Notes: a model not told the origin generated them from the letters alone. Counted from the first letter of the stretch, positions 11,951 to 21,600 are shown. The stretch is 64,000 bases of DNA from an uncultured Lachnoclostridium sp. (GCA_944381625.1 CALWLW010000003.1:62001-126000), one strand, 5' to 3'. Translations and numbers: made by a program.

Positions 11951-13378
11951 TTGCAGGAAACAATTTTAAGCGTGGGGATCGATATCGGGACTTCCACGAC
12001 GCAGCTGATTTTCAGCAGACTGACCATAGAAAATCTGGCGAGCAATTATACGGTGCCCCGCATCAGCATTGTAGACAAAGAAGTGATCTACCGCAGCGGC
12101 ATCCACTTTACTCCTCTGAAATCCCAGACGGAGATCGATGCGGCAAAGGTGAAAGATATCATTACGGAGGAATACCGGAAGGCAGGCATGAAGCCCAAGG
12201 ACCTGCAGACAGGGGCCGTCATCATCACAGGCGAGACGGCCAGGAAACAGAACGCCAACGTGGTTCTGGAGAGTCTGAGCGATATGGCAGGGGACTTTGT
12301 GGTGGCGACAGCCGGTCCGGATCTGGAATCCGTGCTTTCGGCGAAAGGAGCCGGGAGCGACAGAATATCGGAAGAGACGAGGGAGGTGGTAGCCAATCTG
12401 GATATCGGGGGCGGAACCAGCAATATCGCATTTTTCCACAAAGGGAATCTGAAGGGCGTCTGCTGCCTGGATATCGGCGGAAGGCTGATCAAGGTGGAAA
12501 ACGGGAAACTGTCCTATATTTTCCCGGCAATCCAGGAGCTGGCCGAAAGGCATCAGATCCGGATACGGGTGGGAGACCGGGCGGACGAGAATGTCCTGTA
12601 CCGCGTCTGCGAGTATATGGCGCAGCAGCTGGCCATGGCCCTGTATATCGAGGAACCAGATGATTTTCACAGCAGGCTGTACACGAACCAGGGGAAACCT
12701 CTGGCAAGGGAGCCGAAAGTCCAGGCGGTGACGTTTTCGGGAGGCGTGGCGGAATGCATGCTTCATGAGGAAGGGGATGTGTTCCGGTACGGAGATATCG
12801 GAGTCCTTCTGGCGAGAGCAGTCAACCGCTGTACGGCGTTCCGGAACGTAAAGATTTATCCGGCGGCAGAGACGATCCGGGCCACGGTGGTGGGCGCCGG
12901 GACGCATACCACGGATGTCAGCGGAAGCACCATCAGTTACGCAAGGGAAAAGCTTCCGATCAAAAACATTCCGGTTATGAAACTGTCCGAGGAGGAAGAG
13001 GCCAATGGAGAAGAGATGAAGGCGGCGATCCGCCGTGGGCTTTCTCTCTATGAGTCGCAGGAAGACACAGAACAGATAGCCATCGCATTTTCGGGGAAAT
13101 ACCATACTTCGTTCGCTCAGGTCCAGGAGCTGGCGCACCTGGTCATTGAAGGAGCTGACAGCATCATAAGGGGGCCATACCCGCTGATCCTGGTCATCGA
13201 ACATGATATCGCCAAAGTGCTTGGCAACGCCATAAATGTTCTGTTGGAGAGGAAGAAAGATGTGATCTGCATCGACGGGATCCACGCAGGCAACGGGGAT
13301 TATATCGATATCGGCGAACCGGTGGCGGGAGGCCAGGTGGTGCCGGTAGTGACGAAGACGCTGATCTTCAATACGTGA
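11951..13378 (+). CDS. eutA: Ethanolamine ammonia-lyase reactivase EutA
   Basis: The 475-residue protein of the actin/Hsp70 ATPase fold removes damaged cobalamin from ethanolamine ammonia-lyase so that fresh adenosylcobalamin can bind. Phosphate-binding loops VGIDIGTSTTQLIFS near the N-terminus and NLDIGGGTSNIAFF near residue 150 are visible. TTG 11951, about ten bases after GGAAGGA, gives the family-typical start QETILSVGID; the GTG at 11942 is too close to the ribosome-binding site. It lies immediately upstream of its client eutBC. Confidence 0.93.
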   Translation: MQETILSVGIDIGTSTTQLIFSRLTIENLASNYTVPRISIVDKEVIYRSGIHFTPLKSQTEIDAAKVKDIITEEYRKAGMKPKDLQTGAVIITGETARKQNANVVLESLSDMAGDFVVATAGPDLESVLSAKGAGSDRISEETREVVANLDIGGGTSNIAFFHKGNLKGVCCLDIGGRLIKVENGKLSYIFPAIQELAERHQIRIRVGDRADENVLYRVCEYMAQQLAMALYIEEPDDFHSRLYTNQGKPLAREPKVQAVTFSGGVAECMLHEEGDVFRYGDIGVLLARAVNRCTAFRNVKIYPAAETIRATVVGAGTHTTDVSGSTISYAREKLPIKNIPVMKLSEEEEANGEEMKAAIRRGLSLYESQEDTEQIAIAFSGKYHTSFAQVQELAHLVIEGADSIIRGPYPLILVIEHDIAKVLGNAINVLLERKKDVICIDGIHAGNGDYIDIGEPVAGGQVVPVVTKTLIFNT

Positions 13379-13429
13379 CGGAACGACATCCGGTAAGGAA
13401 AGATTACAGAAAAGGAGAGGTGAGACGAT

Positions 13430-14797
13430 TTGATTCTCAAGACAAAATTAGAAGGAAAAGTATATGAATTTAAATCTCTTCGCGAAGTAATGGCGAAAGC
13501 CAACGAAGAGAAGTCCGGCGACAAGCTGGCAGGAATCGCCGCGGAATCCGCCCAGGAAAGGGTAGCGGCAAAACAGGTGCTTTCCCATATTACGCTGGCA
13601 GATTTAAGAAATAATCCGGCAGTTCCCTATGAAGAGGACGAAGTGACCAGAATCATCCAGGACGGCGTGAATGAAAAGATTTACGACGGCCTTAAGAACA
13701 TGACGGTGGCGGAGTTCAGGGAGTGGATTCTGGACATTGGCACGACGGGAGACATGATCAAAAGAGCTTCCAGAGGCCTTACCAGTGAGATGGTGGCAGC
13801 TGTCTGCAAGCTGATGACCAACCTGGACCTGATCTATGCGGCGTCGAAGATCCGTATCTCCGCACACTGCAATACGACCATCGGTCTTCCGGGGACCTTC
13901 TCATCCCGTCTGCAACCGAACCACACCACCGACGATCCCAAGGGCATCATGGCTTCCGTGATGGAAGGCTTAAGCCTTGGCTGCGGCGACGCCGTGATCG
14001 GCCTCAATCCGGTGGACGATTCCGTGGAGAGCGTGGCAAGAATCTTAAAGAGCTTTGATGAGTTCAAGAACAAATGGGAGGTGCCGACTCAGATCTGCGT
14101 GCTGGCCCATGTGACGACCCAGATGGAGGCTGCTCAGAAGATGAACGCTCCCATCGACCTGATGTTCCAGTCCATCGCCGGCTCCCAGAAAGGAAACGAG
14201 GCCTTCGGCCTGACCGCTTCCATGCTGGAGGAAGGACGCGATCTGATGCTCCATCAGGGCACCAGTACTGGACCGAACGTGATGTATTTCGAGACCGGAC
14301 AGGGCTCTGAGCTTTCCTCCGAAGCGCACAATGGATGGGACCAGGTGACCATGGAGGCAAGATGCTACGGCTTCGCGAAGAAGTATCAGCCGTTCCTGGT
14401 AAATACTGTGGTAGGCTTTATCGGACCGGAGTATCTGTACGATTCCAAGCAGGTCATCCGCGCGGGCCTGGAAGACCATTTCATGGGCAAACTGACCGGT
14501 ATCCCCATGGGCTGCGACGCATGCTACACCAACCACATGAAAGCAGACCAGAACGATATCGAGAATCTGGCAGCGCTTCTTGCCATGGCAGGCTGCAACT
14601 ACATCATGGGTGTTCCTCAGGGCGACGACTGTATGTTGATGTACCAGTGCACGGGATACCATGAGGCGGCAACGCTCCGCGAGATCCTGGGTCTGCGTCC
14701 GACGAAGGAATTCGATGAGTGGATGGAAAAGATGGGATTCTCCAAAGACGGCAAACTGACGCCGCTGGCAGGCGACGCATCTGTATTTTGTAAATAG
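13430..14797 (+). CDS. eutB: Ethanolamine ammonia-lyase large subunit EutB
   Basis: The 455-residue TIM-barrel catalytic subunit converts ethanolamine to acetaldehyde and ammonia by an adenosylcobalamin radical mechanism. Full-length family features include NTTIGLPGTFSSRLQPNHTT, GDAVIGLNPVDDS and the substrate-pocket region YFETGQGSELSSEAHNG. TTG 13430 is used as start, after AAAGGAGAGGTGAG. It lies 13 bases before eutC, as expected for an obligate heteromer. Confidence 0.97.
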   Translation: MILKTKLEGKVYEFKSLREVMAKANEEKSGDKLAGIAAESAQERVAAKQVLSHITLADLRNNPAVPYEEDEVTRIIQDGVNEKIYDGLKNMTVAEFREWILDIGTTGDMIKRASRGLTSEMVAAVCKLMTNLDLIYAASKIRISAHCNTTIGLPGTFSSRLQPNHTTDDPKGIMASVMEGLSLGCGDAVIGLNPVDDSVESVARILKSFDEFKNKWEVPTQICVLAHVTTQMEAAQKMNAPIDLMFQSIAGSQKGNEAFGLTASMLEEGRDLMLHQGTSTGPNVMYFETGQGSELSSEAHNGWDQVTMEARCYGFAKKYQPFLVNTVVGFIGPEYLYDSKQVIRAGLEDHFMGKLTGIPMGCDACYTNHMKADQNDIENLAALLAMAGCNYIMGVPQGDDCMLMYQCTGYHEAATLREILGLRPTKEFDEWMEKMGFSKDGKLTPLAGDASVFCK

Positions 14798-14810
14798 GAG
14801 GTAGCATATC

Positions 14811-15707
14811 TTGGTAAACGAAAACGATTTAAGGACAATTATCGCGCAGGTTCTTTCCGAGATGAACCTGGATCAGAAAGAAGATACGAAAGAAGCGGGA
14901 ACTTCCGGATGCGCGGCATGCGGCAGCGAGCCGGTGATTGAAGAAGGATGCCTCCCGGATGTGAGCGAAGTGGATATCCGCAAACAGTACCTGGTGGAGA
15001 ACCCGGTAAACGGCGAAGCATATTACGATTTGAAGCAGTACGCACCCTGCCGTCTGGGCATCGGCAAAGCAGGGGCAAGATATAAGACCGATCCGGTGCT
15101 CCAGTTCCGCGCAGCCCATGCGGCGGCACAGGACGCAGTGTTCTCCGATGTGGATCAGGATTTTATTGACAAGATGGGACTGTTCTCCGTACAGACCCAG
15201 TGCGACAGCAAGGATACTTACCTGACCAGACCGGATCTGGGACGTAAGCTGAGCGACGAAGCGGTAAAGACGATCAAGGAAAAATGCCGCATGAACCCGA
15301 AGGTTCAGATCTATGTATCCGACGGACTGAGTTCCGCGTCCATCGCGGCGAACATCGGCGACGTACTTCCGGCCATCGAGCAGGGCCTGAAGAGTTACGG
15401 TATCGACACCGGCACCCCGTTCTTTGTGAAATACGGACGTGTAGGCGCCATGGACCAGATCTCTGAGATTACCGGCGCAGACGTGACCTGCGTACTGATC
15501 GGAGAGCGGCCGGGCCTGATTACCGCCGAGTCCATGTCCGCATATATCGCGTACAAGGCGACGGTGGGCATGCCGGAGGCGCGCAGAACCGTGGTTTCCA
15601 ATATCCATAAAGCAGGCACCATCCCTGCGGAGGCAGGCGCGCATATTGCCGATATTATCAAAAAGATCCTTGACAACAAGGCAAGCGGAACGGACCTGAA
15701 ACTGTAA
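14811..15707 (+). CDS. eutC: Ethanolamine ammonia-lyase small subunit EutC
   Basis: This 298-residue cobalamin-binding subunit pairs with EutB. The core block LARLGIGKAGARYKT-like region is recognisable near residue 82 (CRLGIGKAGARYKT), as is VSDGLSSASIAANI near residue 168. An N-terminal amphipathic segment (NENDLRTIIAQVLSEMNL) followed by a low-complexity linker matches the known EutC signal that targets the lyase into the microcompartment. TTG 14811 follows AGGAGGT at 14796. Confidence 0.96.
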   Translation: MVNENDLRTIIAQVLSEMNLDQKEDTKEAGTSGCAACGSEPVIEEGCLPDVSEVDIRKQYLVENPVNGEAYYDLKQYAPCRLGIGKAGARYKTDPVLQFRAAHAAAQDAVFSDVDQDFIDKMGLFSVQTQCDSKDTYLTRPDLGRKLSDEAVKTIKEKCRMNPKVQIYVSDGLSSASIAANIGDVLPAIEQGLKSYGIDTGTPFFVKYGRVGAMDQISEITGADVTCVLIGERPGLITAESMSAYIAYKATVGMPEARRTVVSNIHKAGTIPAEAGAHIADIIKKILDNKASGTDLKL

Positions 15708-15743
15708 AAATCCAGATATAAAAAGATAAAGAGGAGGATACCC

Positions 15744-16394
15744 ATGAAACGAGATCCCGTGAGAGCATCAGTTCTTGCAACCAAAATTATTCCCAACGTA
15801 AGCCCGGATATGGCGAAAGAATTCAATCTGGAGCCGGGAATGAAATCCCTGGCGCTGATCACCGCAGACAGCGACGACGTGACCTACACCGCCCTGGATG
15901 AAGCTACGAAAAAAGCGGATGTAAAAGTCGTATACGCAAAGAGCTTTTACGCAGGCGCGGCAAACGCCAACACCAAGCTGGCAGGCGAGATCATTGGCAT
16001 CCTGGCTGGCCCGAACCCGGCGGAAGTAAGAAGCGGACTGGAAGCGGCAGTGGATGTGATTGAGAATCAGGCGTACTTCGTATCTGCAAACGAGGACGAT
16101 ACCATCATCTACTATGCACACTGCATTTCCCGTACCGGCTCCTATCTGTCCGAGGGCGCAGGCATTCAGGAAGGCGAGGCGCTGGCATATCTGATCGCAC
16201 CGCCCCTGGAGGCAATGTACGGTGTGGATGCGGCGCTGAAGGCAGCGGACGTGAAGATGTGCGTACTCTATGCGCCGCCTTCGGAGACCAACTTCGGCGG
16301 AGCCCTGCTCACCGGAAGCCAGTCCGCATGCAAGGCTGCATGCGACGCTTTTGCGGCAGCAGTGGAATTCGTGGCGGACAACCCGAAAGAATAA
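15744..16394 (+). CDS. eutL: Microcompartment shell protein EutL (tandem BMC)
   Basis: The 216-residue trimeric shell protein with two BMC folds matches EutL in length and in blocks such as IIPNVSPDMAKEFNL and YYAHCISRTGSYLSEGAGI. EutL has a gated pore and is thought to admit ethanolamine or cofactors. ATG 15744 follows AGAGGAGG. It is placed between the lyase genes and the other shell genes. Confidence 0.96.
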   Translation: MKRDPVRASVLATKIIPNVSPDMAKEFNLEPGMKSLALITADSDDVTYTALDEATKKADVKVVYAKSFYAGAANANTKLAGEIIGILAGPNPAEVRSGLEAAVDVIENQAYFVSANEDDTIIYYAHCISRTGSYLSEGAGIQEGEALAYLIAPPLEAMYGVDAALKAADVKMCVLYAPPSETNFGGALLTGSQSACKAACDAFAAAVEFVADNPKE

Positions 16395-16424
16395 CAGCCG
16401 GATTCGCAGAGCGGAGGATTGTGC

Positions 16425-17051
16425 ATGAACGCATTGGGAATGATAGAAACTTATGGCTACCTTGCGGCAGTTGAAGCTCTGGACAGTGCACTGAAAGCAG
16501 CGAATGTATCTCTGGTGAATGTGGAGAAGGTAAAAGGCGGACTGGTGACAGTCCTGGTGGAAGGCGATGTGGGCGCGGTCAAAGCGGCCATGGACGCTTC
16601 CGCCGCCGCGGCGGAACGCGTGGGGAATGTGGTGAGCGTCCATGTGATTCCCAGGCCGGCGCAGGATGTCTGGAGCATGCTTGCGAAGCGCCCGGACAGC
16701 CCGTGCCCGCCGCCCGCCGGCCCGGCTCCTGAAGAGACTCCGGATCCGAAGAAGCCCCAGACCAAGGCCTCTGCCGGGATGACAGAGTCCCAGGAAGAGC
16801 CGGAACCGCAGGTCGAAGAGGCAGAACCGCAGGCAAAAGAGGCAGGCGGGGATGATGGAGCGGACGCGGAGCCGCAGCCGGAGGAGCAGGAGATCCCGTC
16901 AGCGGAGCAGCTTGGAAAGATGACAGTGGTGCAGCTTCGGACGCTGGCCAGGAAACTGAAAATCGCCAACATGACGCCTCAGGAGATCCGCTTTGCCAAG
17001 AAGCAGGAGCTGATTCATGCAATCACAACATTTACTGGACAGGAGAGGTAG
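16425..17051 (+). CDS. BMC shell protein with Rho_N/SAP-like C-terminal domain (EutK-like)
   Basis: The 208-residue protein begins with a complete single BMC domain (about residues 1-90, [20 protein letters not shown] through VHVIPRP). An acidic Pro/Glu-rich linker follows (about 95-155), then a 45-residue helical domain with [18 protein letters not shown] and [11 protein letters not shown]. That last part resembles the Rho N-terminal/SAP helix-extended-loop-helix. E. coli EutK is also a BMC protein with an added helical domain proposed to bind nucleic acid, but of a different type. ATG 16425 is six bases after CGGAGGA. What the tail binds is unknown. Confidence 0.85.
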   Translation: MNALGMIETYGYLAAVEALDSALKAANVSLVNVEKVKGGLVTVLVEGDVGAVKAAMDASAAAAERVGNVVSVHVIPRPAQDVWSMLAKRPDSPCPPPAGPAPEETPDPKKPQTKASAGMTESQEEPEPQVEEAEPQAKEAGGDDGADAEPQPEEQEIPSAEQLGKMTVVQLRTLARKLKIANMTPQEIRFAKKQELIHAITTFTGQER

Positions 17052-17054
17052 GAC

Positions 17055-18533
17055 ATGCAGTTATATGATAAAGATCTTTTGTCAGTCCAGGAAGTGCGCG
17101 AACTGGTAGAGAAGGCGAAAGCCGCTCAGGAAGAACTGAGCACAAAGAGCCAGAAGGAAGTGGATCGGATCGTTCAGTCTATCGCGGAAGCAGGCGTGAG
17201 AAACGCCGGAAGACTGGCGAAGCTGGCTCATGAAGAGACCGGGTTCGGCGTGGAGGCAGACAAAGTCATTAAAAATGTATTCGCCAGCGAAGGCGTATAC
17301 GAACATATTAAAGATATGAAGACAGTCGGGGAAGTGGAGAGGGACGACGCAAACAGGATCTGCAAGATCGCGGTTCCGGTAGGCGTGATCGCGGGTCTGA
17401 TCCCGTCCACCAATCCCACATCCACCGTGCTGTACAAATCAGAGATCGCCATCAAGGCGGGGAACGCCATCGTGTTCTCCCCCCATCCGAATGCAAGGAA
17501 CTGCATTCTGGAGACGGTGAAAGTGGTGCGCCAGGCCATCGCGGAGGTGGGCGGCAACGAGGATCTGGTGTCCTGCATCACGATTCCCACCATCCAGGCG
17601 ACGGACAACCTGATGAAGCATCCCGACGTGGCCATGATCCTGGCTACAGGCGGTTCCGCCATGGTGCGGGCGGCATATTCGTCGGGAACGCCGGCCATCG
17701 GCGTGGGCCCCGGAAACGGACCGGCTTACATTGAGAAGACGGCAGACATCCCGCTGGCAGTGAAACGGATCGTGGATTCCAAGACCTTTGACAATGGTAC
17801 CATCTGCGCGTCCGAGCAGTCGGTAGTCTGCGACGACAATATGAAAGAGGCCGTTCAGAAGGAGATGGAGCGTCAGGGAGCGTATTTCCTGAACCCGGAT
17901 CAGATCGCGAAGCTGGGGAAATTCATCCTCAGGGCCAACGGAACCATGAATCCCATGATCGTGGGCAGGAGCGCGCAGGTGATTGCGGATCTGGCAGGTA
18001 TTGAGATCCCGGCGGGCACCAAAATCCTGGTGGCTCAGGAGACGGGCATTGGCCGGGGACATCCCTACTCCAATGAGAAGCTGGCGCCGATCCTGGCATT
18101 TTATACGGCTCCCTCCTATGTGGAGATCTGCGAGCTCTGCAAGGAGATCCTTCATTATGAAGGTGCGGGACATACTTTCTCCCTGCATACAAAGGATGAG
18201 AAGATGGTGGATTATTTCGCCAGGAGGATTCCGGCGTCCAGGATCGTGGTCAATACCCCCAGCGCGCTGGGCGGCATCGGCGGCACGACCAAGCTGCAGC
18301 CGTCGCTGACGCTGGGCTGCGGGGCAGTGGGCGGAAGCGCCACATCTGAGAATGTGGGACCCATGCAGCTTCTGAACCTGCGGTACGTGGCGGAAGGCGT
18401 AGAGGAGCTGGACGACATCAAGGCCGGACTTCCGGACTGCTCCGACGGCGTGTGCAGGTCGCAGAGGAAATACGACGATATCGATATTGACGAGGTAGTC
18501 CGTGAGATTATCAAAAGACTTCAGAACAGTTGA
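17055..18533 (+). CDS. eutE: Acetaldehyde dehydrogenase (CoA-acylating) EutE
   Basis: The 492-residue aldehyde dehydrogenase makes acetyl-CoA from acetaldehyde, CoA and NAD+. The catalytic cysteine is in NGTICASEQSVV near residue 256, and nucleotide-binding GPGNGPAYIE lies upstream. The C-terminus carries a linker with CSDGVCRSQ and a final amphipathic helix (IDEVVREIIKRLQNS) that looks like a microcompartment encapsulation peptide placed at the C-terminus. It starts 3 bases after the preceding shell gene. Confidence 0.95.
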   Translation: MQLYDKDLLSVQEVRELVEKAKAAQEELSTKSQKEVDRIVQSIAEAGVRNAGRLAKLAHEETGFGVEADKVIKNVFASEGVYEHIKDMKTVGEVERDDANRICKIAVPVGVIAGLIPSTNPTSTVLYKSEIAIKAGNAIVFSPHPNARNCILETVKVVRQAIAEVGGNEDLVSCITIPTIQATDNLMKHPDVAMILATGGSAMVRAAYSSGTPAIGVGPGNGPAYIEKTADIPLAVKRIVDSKTFDNGTICASEQSVVCDDNMKEAVQKEMERQGAYFLNPDQIAKLGKFILRANGTMNPMIVGRSAQVIADLAGIEIPAGTKILVAQETGIGRGHPYSNEKLAPILAFYTAPSYVEICELCKEILHYEGAGHTFSLHTKDEKMVDYFARRIPASRIVVNTPSALGGIGGTTKLQPSLTLGCGAVGGSATSENVGPMQLLNLRYVAEGVEELDDIKAGLPDCSDGVCRSQRKYDDIDIDEVVREIIKRLQNS

Positions 18534-18552
18534 TTAAGAGGAGGAATAAATT

Positions 18553-18837
18553 ATGGCAGCACAGCAGGCACTTGGAATGATTGAGACCAAAGGACTGGTG
18601 GCATCCATCGAAGCGGCGGATGCAATGGTAAAAGCAGCGAATGTAACGCTGATCGGAAAAGAACATGTGGGCGGCGGCCTGGTGACCGTAATGGTAAGAG
18701 GCGACGTGGGAGCAGTGAAGGCAGCCACGGACGCGGGCGCGGCAGCGGCAGAGAGAGTGGGAGAGCTGGTATCCATCCATGTGATCCCGAGACCCCATGA
18801 GGAAGTGGAAGCAATCCTTCCTTCCATGGCAAAATAA
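18553..18837 (+). CDS. eutM: Major shell hexamer EutM, copy 1
   Basis: The 94-residue canonical BMC-H protein builds the microcompartment facets. The sequence [20 protein letters not shown], the GGGL pore loop and the C-terminal [12 protein letters not shown] are typical. AGAGGAGG precedes ATG 18553. It differs from the adjacent copy 2 by only a few residues (for example Glu versus Val in [14 protein letters not shown], and the last residues). Confidence 0.97.
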   Translation: MAAQQALGMIETKGLVASIEAADAMVKAANVTLIGKEHVGGGLVTVMVRGDVGAVKAATDAGAAAAERVGELVSIHVIPRPHEEVEAILPSMAK

Positions 18838-18870
18838 GAAAAAAGATCTGAGAGCAAGGAGGAACAGACT

Positions 18871-19155
18871 ATGGCAGCACAGCAGGCGCTTGGAATGATT
18901 GAGACCAAAGGACTGGTGGCGTCCATCGAAGCGGCGGACGCTATGGTAAAAGCAGCAAACGTGACGCTGATTGGGAAAGTACATGTAGGCGGCGGCCTGG
19001 TGACCGTGATGGTAAGAGGCGACGTGGGAGCAGTAAAGGCGGCTACGGACGCGGGCGCGGCAGCGGCAGAGAGAGTGGGAGAACTGGTATCCATCCATGT
19101 AATCCCGAGACCGCACGAGGAAGTGGAATCCATTCTGCCTTCTCTTGACAAATAA
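18871..19155 (+). CDS. eutM: Major shell hexamer EutM, copy 2
   Basis: This 94-residue BMC-H protein is nearly identical to the gene just upstream in both protein and DNA, so it is a recent tandem duplication. Its own AAGGAGG precedes ATG 18871. Doubling the most abundant shell subunit is a plausible dosage effect. The pore-flanking change E to V in GKVHVGG could also give a pore of different charge. A stable hairpin follows the stop at 19176-19197. Confidence 0.97.
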   Translation: MAAQQALGMIETKGLVASIEAADAMVKAANVTLIGKVHVGGGLVTVMVRGDVGAVKAATDAGAAAAERVGELVSIHVIPRPHEEVESILPSLDK

Positions 19156-19175
19156 GAACCGCAGAAAAAGGCATA

Positions 19176-19197
19176 CCCGCCGGCATAGACCGGCGGG
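19176..19197 (+). other. Intercistronic stem-loop after eutM2
   Basis: A perfect 8-bp GC stem (CCCGCCGG / CCGGCGGG) closes a six-base loop CATAGA. There is no T tract, so it is not an obvious terminator. It could protect the 3' end of a processed, abundant eutM message or attenuate read-through into eutT. Confidence 0.6.
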
Positions 19198-19236
19198 GGC
19201 CGGATTCTGACGGCGTAAGGAGGTGGCTTACCGGAT

Positions 19237-20061
19237 ATGAAGGTAATCACAGAAGCGATACTGCGCAATGAACTGCGCGCGTCCACTCCGGAATGTTATA
19301 AAGTGCCGGAAGGAAAGATCCTGTCTCCGGCGGCAAGAGAATATCTCCAGCAGTGCAAGATCCGCATCGACGACGGAAAAGGCCGTCCGGGCAGACAGGA
19401 AGCGGCGTCCCAGGAGGCTCCCAAAGGGGAAAAGCAACCCCAGATTGTGGCTACGGAAGTTCCGCCTACGCCGGAGGTGCAGGTGGAAAAAACGGCGAAG
19501 CCCAAATATGTGGATTATGAAACCGGCGCATATTATTATGAAAAACCGGAGCATATGACGCAGCTGTTCGGGAATGCCCTGGTGGTGAAGGATCACAAAA
19601 GGATTCTGTTCAGGGGAAAACTGGACAGCCTGGAAGCGTTGTTTGTCCTGAACCAGACGATCCTTGCGGAGATGGGAGAATCGGAGAAACTGATTGAGGA
19701 TCTGCAGGATATTGTGGGAAGCTTAAGGGAGATCATGCGCTGCGACGTGCTGGATGAACCATTCCGCAGAGATTTTATGATCGGCCTGAGCCACAAGGAG
19801 CTCAGGGAACATTCCCATCATCCCATGAAATATTACAACGTGAAGCAGATGGTGCTCCCCGACTATACGCTGGGAAAAGTATATGCCCTTCTGAACCAGC
19901 TGAGGGCAGCGGTCCGGGAGACGGAGGTGGCTGCGGCGACGGCGTTCCATGAAGGAAAGACGTATACCCGAGGGGACATCATCGAGGAACTGAACCGGAT
20001 GTCCAGCGCCATGCACATCGTCATGTGCAAATATCTGGCCGGCGACTATCAGAAAGACTGA
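19237..20061 (+). CDS. eutT: Corrinoid adenosyltransferase EutT
   Basis: The 274-residue protein makes adenosylcobalamin from ATP and cob(I)alamin for EutBC. The N-terminus (KVITEAILRNELR) and the C-terminal half (about residues 105-270, DSLEALFVLNQ, REHSHHPMKYY) match the EutT family. A variable Pro/Glu-rich linker lies near residues 45-85. AAGGAGGTGG precedes ATG 19237. It is in the expected place between the shell and pduL genes. Confidence 0.88.
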   Translation: MKVITEAILRNELRASTPECYKVPEGKILSPAAREYLQQCKIRIDDGKGRPGRQEAASQEAPKGEKQPQIVATEVPPTPEVQVEKTAKPKYVDYETGAYYYEKPEHMTQLFGNALVVKDHKRILFRGKLDSLEALFVLNQTILAEMGESEKLIEDLQDIVGSLREIMRCDVLDEPFRRDFMIGLSHKELREHSHHPMKYYNVKQMVLPDYTLGKVYALLNQLRAAVRETEVAAATAFHEGKTYTRGDIIEELNRMSSAMHIVMCKYLAGDYQKD

Positions 20062-20087
20062 CCGAAGGGACGGACGGAGGAAGAACT

Positions 20088-20711
20088 ATGGAACAGCTGA
20101 TACAGAAAGTGCTGGACACGATGACGCAGGCGGGGCTGGTTGAGGTAGAGGTCTCCGCCAGACACGTACATCTGACAGAACAGGATGTGGAACTCCTGTT
20201 TGGAAAAGGCGCGGCGCTCCATGAGAAGCGGCCGCTCTCCCAGAAAGGGCAGTATCTCAGCGAAGAGAGGGTCACGCTGATCGGCCCGAAGGGCAGAAAA
20301 GAGCGCGTGGCGGTCCTGGGGCCTGTACGCAGCGCGACGCAGGTGGAGCTGTCGGTCAGCGACTGCGTGGCGTTGGGAGTGAAGGCGCCGCTTCGGGAGT
20401 CCGGGGATGTGGACGGGTCCGGCCCGATCACCATTGAAGGCCCGGCGGGGAGCATTTCCATTCCTCAGGGGACAATCGTGGCTCACAACCATATCCACGT
20501 CCCCACGGACGTGGCCCGCAGGCTTCAGTTGTCCGACAAGGAGCGGGTGAGCGTAAAGATCTTAAGCGAGCGTCCGGTGACGTTCGACGATGTGATCATC
20601 CGCGTCAGCGACGCGTTCAATTTCAGGATGCACATCGATTTTGACGAGGCCAATGCGGCGTCAGTCAGCGGATTTACCCTGGGGAAAATCATCGCCGGGG
20701 AGAAGAAATAA
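20088..20711 (+). CDS. pduL: Phosphate acyltransferase PduL (EutD-type)
   Basis: The 207-residue enzyme converts acetyl-CoA and phosphate to acetyl phosphate and CoA, recycling CoA inside the compartment. Two PduL half-domains are visible with metal-binding histidines in VSARHVHLT and AHNHIHVP. The N-terminal helix (MEQLIQKVLDTMTQAG) resembles an encapsulation peptide. ATG 20088 after GGAGGAAG is chosen; an upstream in-frame ATG at 20025 overlaps eutT and adds no family sequence. Confidence 0.94.
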   Translation: MEQLIQKVLDTMTQAGLVEVEVSARHVHLTEQDVELLFGKGAALHEKRPLSQKGQYLSEERVTLIGPKGRKERVAVLGPVRSATQVELSVSDCVALGVKAPLRESGDVDGSGPITIEGPAGSISIPQGTIVAHNHIHVPTDVARRLQLSDKERVSVKILSERPVTFDDVIIRVSDAFNFRMHIDFDEANAASVSGFTLGKIIAGEKK

Positions 20712-20756
20712 AGTGCCTGCGTACTAAGAAGGCGGGGCAGTAAGGAGCAGCAGCGG

Positions 20757-21572
20757 ATGGATATCAGGCGTGTGGAAGAATATATGAAGCTTGTGGAGGA
20801 GTCCCAGACCAGGACCTTTCCATTTACAGGAAAACTGAAGGTGGGAGTGGATCTGGGAACGGCCTATATCGTGCTCGTGGTGCTGGATGAGGAAAATCAT
20901 CCGGTGGCGTGTGAGAAGCAGGCGGCCAGCGTGCTCAGGGACGGCGTCGTGGTGGACTACAGCGGAGCCCTGCGGATTGTCAGGGAACTGAAGGAGAAGC
21001 TGGAGGCCAGGATCGGCCAGGAACTGGTGAACTGTGCCATTGCCATGCCGGCGGGGACGGAGAGCAGCGTCAAGACGCACCAGTACGTGGCGGAGGGCGC
21101 GGGCTTCGAGGTGACGGCCGTACTGGACGAACCCTCTTCCGCCAACGCGGTCTATCAGATCCAGGATGGAGTGATCGTGGACATCGGAGGCGGCACTACA
21201 GGACTGGCGCTTCTGAGGGACGGAAAGGTCGTGCAGATCGAGGACGAACCCACAGGAGGGACCCATTTAAGCCTGGTGCTGGCGGGCAACTACCATATAC
21301 CATTCGCGGAAGCGGAGACGATTAAGCAGGATTACAGCCGTCACAAAGAGATTCTGCCTGTGGTGAAAGCTGTGGTGGAAAAGATTGCGTCAATCATCAG
21401 CCGGTACGTAAAACCGGGCGATGTGGACACGATCTACCTGTGCGGCGGCACCTGCTGTCTGACCGGGATCGAGCAGATCATCGAGAAAGAGACGGGGATA
21501 CGGACGATCAAACCGTCCAACCCGTTTCTGGTGACCCCCACGGGGATTGCCATGAACTGTAAGACCGACTGA
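20757..21572 (+). CDS. eutJ: EutJ, Hsp70-fold chaperone-like protein
   Basis: The 271-residue protein of the actin/Hsp70/FtsA ATPase fold has phosphate motifs VGVDLGTAYIVLVV and VDIGGGTTGLALL and an adenosine motif YLCGGTCCLTGIE. EutJ occurs in most eut loci; its role (assembly chaperone of the microcompartment or of the lyase) is not settled. AAGGAG lies about 11 bases before ATG 20757. Confidence 0.93.
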   Translation: MDIRRVEEYMKLVEESQTRTFPFTGKLKVGVDLGTAYIVLVVLDEENHPVACEKQAASVLRDGVVVDYSGALRIVRELKEKLEARIGQELVNCAIAMPAGTESSVKTHQYVAEGAGFEVTAVLDEPSSANAVYQIQDGVIVDIGGGTTGLALLRDGKVVQIEDEPTGGTHLSLVLAGNYHIPFAEAETIKQDYSRHKEILPVVKAVVEKIASIISRYVKPGDVDTIYLCGGTCCLTGIEQIIEKETGIRTIKPSNPFLVTPTGIAMNCKTD

Positions 21573-21600
21573 TTATAAATGAAGAAAGGAGGGGACTGCC

